Source: Atherinomorus stipes (Eukaryota; Chordata; Actinopteri; Atheriniformes; Atherinidae). Taken from it: a DNA stretch of 64,000 nt. This document shows, piece by piece, positions 36,701 to 46,990 of the stretch. The notes under the pieces were generated by a model. That model saw nothing but the letters and a program-made list of their open reading frames with translations, made no database searches and had not been told where the DNA came from. How positions within the stretch are numbered: the first letter of the stretch is position 1; the number at the start of each line of letters is the position of its first letter. The position numbers were made by a program, and so were the translations under genes. Location: NCBI GenBank assembly GCA_023101725.1, contig JALJCO010013382.1, positions 366,001-430,000 of the forward strand. The letters are read 5' to 3'.

Positions 36701-39700
36701 AACAAACTGCAAGGAGAATCGGTAACAACTGTGGAGGACATCCACAAGAGGAGAATAGAGAGAGCTTTTCTATGGAAATGTTTTTAATTTTTGAAAATCT
36801 AGGATATTATATTATATGTGAGTTTATGGTTGACTTAAACCGCAAGCAGCATAATGTTTATGGATCAACATCACAAGTTCATTTTAATGGTTCTAGATGC
36901 ACATTAAATTTTTCAAACTGACAAATCCATTTAAAGTCTTTTTAAAAAAAAAAAATTCATTGCCAAATCAAAAACAGCATTTTTTGTACCTGATTCCTTT
37001 GTACAATATCTGAGGATGATGCAAATTGGCTCCAATTATTTATGATTTCCCTTCTGCACAGTTGGTACAGCATCAGCTGTTTATCATAGTGTTAAAAAAT
37101 ACTGAAATACTGTGCTGTTTTATTCCATTACAGTACTTTTATTTTGGGCATTTTTTAAATTGAGGTATGATATTTCATTTACCGTTTTCTTACTTAATTT
37201 TCAGTTATTTTTATTTGAAGTCATGTTTAGGGTATGTGAGTGGAGATTTTCTTATTTAGAATTGTCTGTAAACCGAGTTTCCCATCAGGGACAATAAGTA
37301 GATTACTAGATTTGTAATACTGAATATCAAACTAACAGAAAAGTCTGGTTTGCCCATATTACATCCAAATATTTGATGCAGGCTGACAGTTTTTCCACTT
37401 TTAGTATATTTATTTGGAAAACTTATAACTGGAGTGTTTAGAGAACTGCCAGATCAGAAACATGAAAACCCATCTGCATGTCTGTAGCTGCAGGATTGTG
37501 TTATGTCACTTGATTGTCTTACACATTATGAAAATATAACATGAATCAGCTTGTTAAAGTGTTTTTTCCTCTGTGCAGCGTGCATTCAGGAGGAAGAGAT
37601 CATGACATCTGTAGCTGATATTACAGATATCACCAACATTTATTAAAGTGATGAAAACAGTGTGTTGTTTGTCTCTGCTTCTGCAGGTCGGACCATGTAT
37701 GTGATTCCGTTCAGTATGGGTCCCGTTGGCTCCACTCTGAGTAAATATGGTGTCCAGGTACCGACTGTTGTTACTCGAATACTTCATAAAACGTGCAATA
37801 AAACAATAATGCGGCTGAGTTGCCTGGCTGTTGGGAATGATTGAGATTTACAGCAGTGGTTTATTGTGCGCATTAATTAGTTGCTGTTCTTGTTTTATGG
37901 TTATTACCCTGGTGATAGTTGATAAACATTGTGTTTTTCTTCCAGGTGACAGACTCTCCGTACGTGGTGGCCAGTATGGGGATCATGACTCGGATGGGAA
38001 CTCCTGTTCTGAATAAACTGTCTGAGGGAGAGGAGTTTGTCCGATGTCAGCACTCCTTGGGACGACCTTTACCTCTCAAAGGTGCAGATTCCAACAACCC
38101 GACTGAAGCAATATGTTTGATCTTTAATACTTCTCATACAGGTTAACATCCTTTTTTTCCCCCCGTTTTTTCCTTCGTTTCTGTCTCCAGCTCCTCTGAT
38201 CAACTCTTGGCCCTGTAACCCAGAGAAAGTGCTGATATGTCACCTGCCAGACACCAGGCAGATCTTGTCTTTCGGCAGCGGCTACGGAGGAAACTCTCTC
38301 CTGGGGAAGAAGTGCTTCGCCCTGCGCATCGCCTCCCGCATCGCCAAAGATGAGGGCTGGCTGGCAGAGCACATGCTGGTGAGGACAGAGAATCAAATCT
38401 TCAGGCCGGTTTTGGTTTTGATTGGCAGTTTTTTGCTAAACACAGCATCATCTTTAGATCCTGGGAATCACCAGTCCTCAGGGGGTGAAGCGTTACATCG
38501 CAGCCGCCTTTCCCAGTGCCTGCGGTAAAACCAACCTGGCCATGATGAAACCATCTCTGCCCGGCTGGAAGGTGGAGTGTGTGGGTGATGACATCGCCTG
38601 GATGAAATTTGACAGTCAAGGTGAGGGCAAAGCCTCTGAAGCTGCTTTGTAACCCAGCATGCAGTGCTCTAAACCCAGTCTGTGGTCTCTGTAGGTAAAC
38701 TCAGGGCCATCAACCCGGAGAACGGTTTCTTCGGTGTAGCTCCGGGCACCTCTGACAAGACCAACCCCTACGCCATGGCTACTATTGCCAAAAACACAGT
38801 GTTCACCAACGTTGGTGAGACCAGTGATGGAGGAGTGTGGTGGGAGGGGCTCGACGCGCCGCCTGCTGGCGTCACACTAACAGACTGGCACGGCAAATCC
38901 TGGAAACCAGGTAACATCAGCCAGGACACTAGTTTATATGAAATAAACAGATTTAAATCTAGTTACTCATCTTCCCACTGCTCTAATTCTTACTAGTCCC
39001 AGACATCCATTTTTATACATATATCCACTTCATCCAATTCATTGAGACAAATAAAACAAGCAACCATTTATACTCACTTCTAGTCAAGTTTATTTATTAA
39101 CCATGTTTAAAACACCTGCTCATTGACTAAAGCTCTGCACATTAAAAAGCAATGAGGGCATCTCAAATGTTGGCATAAATCTAAAAATACAAATTGATAA
39201 ACTCAATAACAAAGTGGGAATAAAGAACAAAAGCATTAACTTTCACCAGGATTTAAACCCAAGAGGAGAAAGGTTTTTTTTAACATGAGACTAAAACACT
39301 GGAAGTGATGAGGCTTTTTATTTTACAACAAGTAAAGTCAGCTGACTGGTAGATCTGAGTTATATATCAGGTTAGAGGTCAAGGACCTACAAAGAAGTTA
39401 GCTCATTAAGTGCCTAATAATTCAGTAGTAAAACCTTAAAATCCAGCCAGAGAAGAGAAACAAGTATTGGAGATGTTGTAATGCTGACATATTTGTGTGA
39501 AAGGTCAAGCTGCAGACATGAAAGATTTGCCTTATCATTGACATTGCCAACACATAAAGCATTGTAATAGTCCAACTGGGATGAGATAAAAAGAAAGTTA
39601 AGTCTTTCAAAGTCAGTACTGGTAAAATAAGGTTTCACTTTACAGAACTAACTCAATTTTAGAGAAACTTTTTTTTTTTTTTTACCACTGAGTTTATGTT

Positions 39701-42700
39701 TTTCATGTTTAAAACCAATGTTAAACCAGTTTAAAAAGATAAAACAATTCAAAGGAGAAGTCCAGATATGCAGTTTTAGTCCTGCCAAAAATCCACTCCT
39801 TGACGTTTCCATGTGCACAAATCACAAACTTTAAAGGTGCAGGATGAAACAAACGAAGGTCAGTGACAGAAAAAATAGAATATCATTACAAACTAGGTTT
39901 CTGTTGGTATCTAATTAATTTACTAAAATAACTTATGTTTTTATTTTCTTACAATGAGCCATTCAGATCTGCTTGCTGTGGGCCATTTTAACTACGGTAT
40001 TTCTGAGTGGAAAAACAAGTCTTTATATAAAGTGAGAACTCTCTGAGCTTTTAAACTGCAGAATTGGCTTTGTTTGATAGGAGCTGGAGCACCGTTGGGT
40101 AAAAATAATGCATTAAAAGGACTATAGAAGAAGAGTAGTTACCTGTAGTGCAGTCACCGCTGCACCTGAGGCCACTGAATCCACTCCGATGAAAACATGT
40201 TTATGTCTCGAGGACTTTTGGCCACAGATAGCCACCATCCATTCACAAGTGTGCTTGATGTATGAAGTCATTGCTATGCCCATCTTTAAAACTAGATGCC
40301 AGTAATTCTGACACATTGCACCTTTAAGGCCACCCAGATCTAAATGTGAAGCAGCTCTAGCACCAGCAGGTCCAAATATCAGTAAATTACTTTTATCCTT
40401 ATTAAAATTCAAAGAGATCAGGATCATCAAAGATTTAATCTATGAGAGACAACTAACTGTGGTCTCACAGAAACCGCTGTCATTTATCAGTGGCGGGTCA
40501 ATCTGACTGTCATCTGCATAACTTTGAAGCTGAATTTGGAGCCCCATTTTTCTTAACATGCATATTTATTAGCTCTGGGAGGAAGCAGGAGTCATATGAC
40601 CACCATGCTGAAATGTTCAAACAGCCAAGATTCAATCAGGAACCTTGTTTGGCAGCATTAGTGCAAACCAACATGCCACCCTGGAGCAGAGTTTTTACAA
40701 TAGAATGAGCTGAAGGTCTGACAGTTTTCTCCCACATTATTCTGATGTTATCTTACATTCAGATCAGACTGAAGAGCAAACTGTTGCTGTTTCCTGTTTG
40801 TCACAGGAAGCTCCACAGCTTGTGCCCACCCCAACTCCCGTTTCTGCGCCCCCGCGGCTCAGTGCCCCATCATTGACCCCCAGTGGGAGAGCGAAGAGGG
40901 TGTTCCCATTGATGCCATCATCTTTGGAGGAAGGAGGCCAGAAGGTATGATAAGATTTTTCTTTCTATTGAAGCAAACCGTATTTTAGAGACGTAAGCTT
41001 TGTTTGATAGAAATAAAGCCAATAGAGGTCAGAAAGATCTCTATGTTAATTTTCTCTTTTTTTCACTTTGAAAACTGTGAAATCATTGACTGCAAATAAA
41101 ACGGCAGATACCAGATATGTTTTATTGGACCTGCTTCTTCTGGCAGGAGACAACAAAAACAGGCCACAACAATGATAAAAAGTGTTTTTTCTTATATTAA
41201 AAAAAAAAAAAACCAAGCAAACAAAAAAAATGTTAAATGCTGAATTTGTCATTCTCTTTCCCACGAAAATCAAGGAAAACCCTTTATTTTCCAGCACAGC
41301 AAACATATTGTTTTTGTAATTGCAAAGCAACTTTTGAACATCCCCATTTGAATGTTGAGAACTCTGTTTTGCGACAGTCTCAGGATTCTTGTGGTCAGAA
41401 AGCTTCCTTTCCCATCACTCCCGTCTTTAGTTTCCTCCACAGATTATGGATGAGATTCAGGTCTCAGCTCTGGGTGAAAAAAAAATCTCACCATAAATCA
41501 GACTAAACTAGGTGTCATCACCGGAGAAAATGTTGTGCTTCACTTACGTCAACAACTATAATAGAGGGTAGCTGTGCAGTAAACATGAGCTGATGTTTTC
41601 AGGAGTTCCTCTGGTCTACGAGTCTTTCAACTGGCAACATGGAGTGTTTGTTGGAGCTGCGATGAGGTCTGAGGCCACCGCAGCTGCTGAGCATAAAGGT
41701 AAAAATTCAAAAGCGGTTTTAAGATAAGTATAAAGATGACAGTCCCTCAAAAGCTTACCGTATATTCCGGACTATAAGTCGCTCTTTTTTTCATAGTTTG
41801 GCGGCTATATATCAAAATATATACAATTTAACATTTTTTTCAGTATCAATTCATATTGACTGACATGAGCCAAGGAGTAAATATTACCGTCTAATGTCAA
41901 AAGAGGGCGCTGTAGGCTTGTGACAACTATATTCTGCTCCAAGGGCAAAAAATTCCAAAATAGCCTCATCTCAGTGAGAGGAGTTCATTTTGAACATCTG
42001 GCTGTACTGCCTGTGCGGTGGAACAAATCCTCAAAAAACATGTTTATCCTTCTTAATTATAATGTTTATGATCATTTACAAGCATTGCCTTTGGAATTGG
42101 ACTGATTGGGTCATTTTTAGATATGAAAAATCCGAAAATCACCCTATTTTAAATAAATAAATACAACTTATAGTCCGGGGCGACTTATATATGTTTTTTT
42201 CCTGTTCATGATGCATTTTTTGACTGATGCGACTTATAGTCCGGAAAATACGGTAATCATATTTATTATTTAATGTTTCCTGCAGGCAAGGTGATCATGC
42301 ACGACCCCTTCGCCATGCGACCTTTCTTCGGTTACAACTTCGGAGACTACCTCGCTCACTGGCTGAGCATGCAGAACCGAAAAGCTCCCACCCATCTACC
42401 CAAGATCTTCCACGTCAACTGGTTCAGAAAAGACCCAGCAACCGGCTCCTTCCTCTGGCCCGGGTTTGGAGAAAACGCCCGTGTGCTGGAGTGGATCTTC
42501 AAGCGCTGCAACAGGGAGAGGGAAGACGAGGCGGCCAAGAAGAGCATCATCGGCTGGGTGCCGGTCGACGGCGCCATCAACACGAAAGGTCTGGGTGGCA
42601 AAGTGGATATGGGGGCCCTGTTCGATGTGCCCAAGCCTTTCTGGCAACAGGAGACCAAAGAGCTGAGAGCTTACTTCACTCAGCAGGTCGGGGCTGACCT

Positions 42701-42755
42701 GCCAGCTCAGGTGGAGGCTGAGCTGAAGGCGCTGGAGGACAGAGTGCACAGTTAA
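30782..42755 (+). CDS. pck2: PCK2, mitochondrial phosphoenolpyruvate carboxykinase (GTP)
   Basis: Converts oxaloacetate and GTP to PEP, GDP and CO2 in the mitochondrial matrix. Exons: 30782-30813, 35120-35332, 35426-35610, 37687-37757, 37946-38081, 38191-38378, 38458-38620, 38695-38910, 40807-40944, 41603-41698, 42286-42755. All phases agree; 1908 bases encode 635 residues. The N-terminus [18 protein letters not shown] is basic with no acidic residue, a plausible matrix presequence; this and the DCAF11/PSME1 neighbourhood favour PCK2 over cytosolic PCK1. Catalytic landmarks are intact: [31 protein letters not shown], the P-loop FPSACGKTN (residues 294-301), metal-binding VGDDIAW (about 317-323), and [14 protein letters not shown]. 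The C-terminus is ALEDRVHS. Intron 1 (4.3 kb) contains a long degenerate array; introns 8 and 10 carry MITEs. Confidence 0.97.
32775..32882. mobile_element. Short MITE in PCK2 intron 1
   Basis: CCCAGCAGACACT at the left and AGTGCCTGCTGGG at the right form inverted ends of a 108-base element. The interior holds TAACGTTGGTTGTTGGTTGG and a weak complement, ACATCAACGTCAA. Confidence 0.65.
32930..34120 (+). repeat. Degenerate tandem array of a ~30-bp TACAAGTCAGAAAATA unit
   Basis: About 1.1 kb of PCK2 intron 1 is built from variants of ACAAGTCAGAAAATACTAGT, AAATTTTACAAGT and similar, with frequent point changes and indels and a short unrelated interruption near 33780-33930. It closes with AGATTTGATTTATACCTGT, the same flank as the short copy at 26000-26215. 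Non-coding and AT-rich. Confidence 0.8.
34130..35119. other. Distal part of PCK2 intron 1
   Basis: No repeat family or exon recognised. Ends in the acceptor CTCTTTCAG. Confidence 0.4.
35741..36265. mobile_element. Non-autonomous Tc1/mariner-like element, copy 2
   Basis: Begins CAGTGGCATACGAAAGTTTA, a Tc1-like end, and closes with GGTGTGTATGGAAACTTTCTG in inverse. The interior is closely related to 8131-8640. It lies in PCK2 intron 3. The rest of that intron, to 37686, is AT-rich with no gene signal. Confidence 0.65.
38911..40806. mobile_element. PCK2 intron 8, with MITE family A copy 3 at 39831-40327
   Basis: Copy 3 runs from TTAAAGGTGCAGGATG at 39831 to ACATTGCACCTTTAA at about 40327 and is diverged from copies 1 and 2. 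The remaining sequence (about 39000-39820 and 40330-40700) looks like old repeat sequence whose class I do not name. No exon is present. Confidence 0.6.
41755..42256. mobile_element. MITE with 28-bp terminal inverted repeats in PCK2 intron 10
   Basis: TTACCGTATATTCCGGACTA (first 20 of 28 bases at 41755) is matched in inverse by the last 28 bases, ending TAGTCCGGAAAATACGGTAA at 42256, with one mismatch. A second internal copy of ACTTATAGTCCGGGGCGACT lies near 42167-42186. No transposase. It ends 29 bases before the last PCK2 exon, so its right end borders the branch-point/acceptor region. Confidence 0.85.
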
Positions 42756-43645
42756 AAACCTGCTGGCAGGAAGCCGATGCAGAAGCAGGGAGGATTCAGA
42801 TCATCAGGGTGGAATCAGAGCCACTGACTGCATTCACATGCACAGAGAATCCCGGACAGGGTTAGCTTAGAAAATAGAGAAAACATGCAAAAATAAGCAC
42901 TTGAGTTTAGATCAGCTAGTTAAGATGTACGACTGATGGTCCACTGTGGTGCAGAAACATCCTGCTTCTCTTTGCTTTTCATGCAGAGCAAGCAGACATG
43001 TATTATTCAGTCCCCCAGTGGCTGGAGTGACCTTTCTTTGTGCATGAAAACACAGTCAATGAGCTCTGCCTTTCCCTATATGAGGATGAATCTGTTAGGA
43101 GACAATCGACAATGCAACAGTTACTTTCTTGGGCACTACTTCACACTCATGCTGCAACACTTGAGCAACTGGTGCTAAGTTGGTTGTAGGTGGGAGGTTT
43201 AACCCTTAAAACAAAGGTTAGGTTTCTGTCACTACCTCCATCTACACACCTCCCAGTGACCTGCTGGAGTTAAATTAACACAGCCTTGTAGAGTCTTTGA
43301 GACATTTAACAATCCAGTGTCCAAGCAGCGAGTGTTTACAGGCTGAAACCCAAAGAGCTTTTTTACTCAGTTCTGACAGAACTAAAAACAGTGGAAACAT
43401 TTTTATCTGGTAAAAGTTTTTAAATGGAAAATTTTAACACCAACTCCCCTTTATTTTAAACGAAGCTTTAAAAGATGAATGTCTTTTTTTTTTATCAGAA
43501 GTCCATTATCTCCTTAGAACAGTGAAGCAGGTTTTTTATTGGGGCCAAAGATAACTGCATCTTTCATCCATCCACTTCTGTCATGTTTGTGATTAAACTG
43601 TACGATTCCAGCTGATGTTTACACACTATGTGATAATGTTGGACC

Positions 43646-43651
43646 AATAAA
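43646..43651 (+). terminator. PCK2 polyadenylation signal AATAAA
   Basis: The first AATAAA after the PCK2 stop, giving a 3' UTR of about 0.9 kb. A second AATAAA follows at 43702-43707. Confidence 0.6.
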
Positions 43652-44546
43652 TGCCAATGAGATTATCAGGTGCTTTCATACGTTTTCATTACAGTGCAAT
43701 GAATAAATGAATTAAACGGAAACAATGTGTGGTATTTGTTTCTAGGTAATTCCTTCACCTCAAACAATGTATTGAAACCAAAGCCAGTCTTGGAGTCACC
43801 TTGCTCTGATGATGTCATAATGTGAACAGTATCATGAAGGGGGTTATTGAAATGTCACTTTTTTGTTTTAGTTTTTTGTGGTTGATCAGAGAACAGCATG
43901 ATGTGCAATAAAAGGCAAAATGAAGTTAACTTGCAAAGGTTATAGTGCAGGTTAGGTTAATTCTAGCATAATACAAAAAGCTGAATATCCTTATTTTTGT
44001 GAGTAGTTTATATGGACACACATTTACAGAGCTCTTCATGCTTGTAGAAATAGTTCATTGAAAAAGAGCATCACCAGGTGGCTGACAGAAGATGGCGCTA
44101 TTGACTTTAAATCTTCCCCCTGCTGGATGAGCTCAAGTCTATTGACAGTAAATCAGAGTTGAAAGCCCACTGTAGTCTGGAGTCATTCCTGCGTCTGCGT
44201 TGGTAAAGACTCTTCATGATGTGACCCAGCAGCTCTGATTAAATGCTGTTTGAAAGCAGGTGTGTTTCTACTGAAACTCACGAAGCACAAATTTTCTTCA
44301 ATTCTCTGTGTAGGTACGTGTTAATGTTCATGAAACTTATTTCTGAGATAGTTGCATGTTTCTCTTAGTCTGTGTGGGTACTGCATGCAGGTCAGTGGCC
44401 ACACTCGGACAATAACACTTCTGGAAGCATCTCGGCATTTCCCACAGTTATACTGCAACTAACATGTTTACAGCAGCACATTTTCTACTTTGAGAATGTC
44501 ACATAAGTTCACTTTTTGCAGGTTTTTTCCCCACTTCAATAGCACC

Positions 44547-45508
44547 TTAAAGGTGCATTGCGCAAGTTTAAATGTTAGATACTATTCTTTTCTTTCCTCC
44601 ACATGCTGTAACCACTGCGGTGGTCTAATACTGTTTCTGAATGCTCAATGTCAGAAATTCGGGTACGAAGCCTCAAGGGGGCGCTTGTGGGGGAGACGAG
44701 CTGTGCATTCTTGTTCGTCTGGCTGTGCCGGTGTGGTGTGTGCCGCCACCGCAGGTCCGCGCATGTTGAGCATCCTGCTAAAAGATGGAGAGCAGGTACC
44801 TCTCAAACCCCAACTCAGACTCCAGTAAGACAAAGAAGAAAAGTTTTGTCTTGTGAGACGAAGAGAACCAAACGAGTCTGACCGGTCCCCACGGCATGGG
44901 GGCTTTTTTGGTACAACACCGGCACCGGAGTAAGACTGGAGTAAACAACCAAGCAGCTTTTTTCTTTTTTTTTTTAATTGGAAGGAGCCCTGATCCAGTC
45001 TGGGAATAAAACGGGACCCACGGTTGGCTTTCTTCTCGCTAACAAGGTAAATGTGATGTATGACGGAAATAAGGATGCATAATATTGCAATGCTAAGTTT
45101 TTAGCATGTAAATGCGGCAGTATGACAGCCATATGACTGTTTCGGGGAAGATATACACTCTACCCACTTAATAAATGTAGTTGATGCAGTAATTTTATAA
45201 GGTAATCGTGGTCTCAGCCTGTGAATTTAGATATTTAAACTACAAGCCAGCATTAGCCTGTTGTTACTGTTAGCATACAGTCCGTTAGTTTACTCAACGA
45301 TCAAACCGTAACTTGCAGATTTATAACTATTACTTCAGTAGACATCATGGCTCTAACTCTGGGCTCAGACTGAATGTAATTTGGGTTAAATTAGAAACCA
45401 ACGCAGTCGAAGCAGCTCATGCGTGTGCACATTAGCGTCACTTCCACTTGTCGCCAGAGGGGGCGAACTTCTAGAAAAAAAGCTGGAACTTGCGCTGTAC
45501 TCCTTTAA
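44547..45508 (+). mobile_element. MITE family B, long copy
   Basis: The left end TTAAAGGTGCATTGCGCAAG and right end CTTGCGCTGTACTCCTTTAA form inverted repeats around a 0.96-kb non-coding interior. Its first ~75 bases are shared with the truncated copy at 47867-48091. It lies between PCK2 and the siglec-like gene. Confidence 0.7.
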
Positions 45509-45519
45509 CGTGGGTTCTA

Positions 45520-46990
45520 AAGTGCTGATGACACATTTTTGCCATTTTTTTTATCAAACAAAAAGTTCTTCATGATGATCTATGTAACAGAAACAAGCGC
45601 AGCTGCATAGATGAGTTATTAGAAAACATCGCTGCTCTTCGGCACATCTAACCAGACTGTGGCGCAGTGAGCCCGAAACCGGATATGACGTCTGCAAGAG
45701 CGTTTTCTTCGCAGCTTATTTAACATTGAAGTCAATGCCTTCATTGCGGATTTTAAGTTAATTTCCAGTTTTACAGACAAACAATAACAACTCAGCCTTC
45801 AAATTGTATTGACAGATAATGGTTAAAAGCTCATAAGTGCAGCGTTAGTTTATTTAGGTTTCCTACAGATTTAGAATTTTATTTTGAAGAGAATAAAGAA
45901 GCAGGTCGGAGTCGGACTTGCTTTGTTTTCACTGTGAATGCGTGCTGTTCGCTGTAATTAGTTTGGCAACCATTCACACCATCGCTGCCTGTTGGAGGAA
46001 ACAAATCAAAGATATTTATTTATTTATTTATTTACATGTTTATTTAACAGAGACAAATGTGTAAAAGAATGCTTCATAAACTATAGAAAGTAAATGCCAT
46101 GCATACAGGTTTCTATACTATAGCTAATTTGCAACATCTGTCCCTGGTTAGACTTTCAGAATAAAAACAACTCAGGATTACGAAGTTAAAAATATTCTAT
46201 TAAAAAGGCATAAGACCAATGTTTACAATAAAATATAAAATATCAAACACAAGTAGCAGCGGAAGTATAAAGGTGGAGGAATATATTAAAAAACATTGAA
46301 TAGATCAATTTGAGGTTCCTGTGTGTGTGATGGTGGGGTATGTATGTGCATGTAGAATTATTGCATTCATTCCTTTGTATGTGTGGTAAAAACCTTGGGT
46401 TGACATTGTAACAAATTTCATACCTATCACTGAAACAGATGGTTGATCACATGTTGTTTGACATCTTAAGGAACAGTCTTTCGTTATAGATGGAAATAAA
46501 ATAACTCAAAGTAAGCTTCACCTGCAGCAAAATTCTAGCCAAAGATCATAGCTAGTGTTTTGTGACAGTCCAGATAGAAAGGAGCAGGACTAAAATACAT
46601 TTGCCTTTCTCATATACAAAGTAAAAGTTGCATGGCAAGAAAAAAAATCCCACAAACCTAGAAAACATAAACACAATGGATGTCAGGTGAGGGTATTCAA
46701 CAAAAACCAGATCAGTGACACAAACTGAAAGCGTGGAAATCCAAAAACCGTGACAGAATTAAATAAAAAACCTGAGAAATCTTTACGAATAGAATACATT
46801 GTCTTGTGCTGCGTTTAGAAAAAGTAAAAAGAAGATATGAAGATACAAAGACAGAAAATACTAAAACAATCAGTTGTTAATTCAGATATTTCTAGATTTA
46901 GTTTAATTTCAGATGGACTGCAGTCAAATGATGAGGAGCTCACTAAACTACACTAAACTAAACATGTAGTATTTAATTAGACATCAGGAG
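45520..46990. other. Intergenic space and probable 3' UTR of the siglec-like gene
   Basis: No gene recognised. A (TTTA)n run at about 46013-46034 also provides several AATAAA signals on the minus strand, possible poly(A) sites for the siglec-like gene about 1 kb beyond its stop. Confidence 0.4.

Noticed and set aside
44490..44881. 112- and 77-residue plus-strand ORFs
   Set aside because: They lie inside the MITE family B copy at 44547-45508, and the first part recurs in the truncated copy near 48000.
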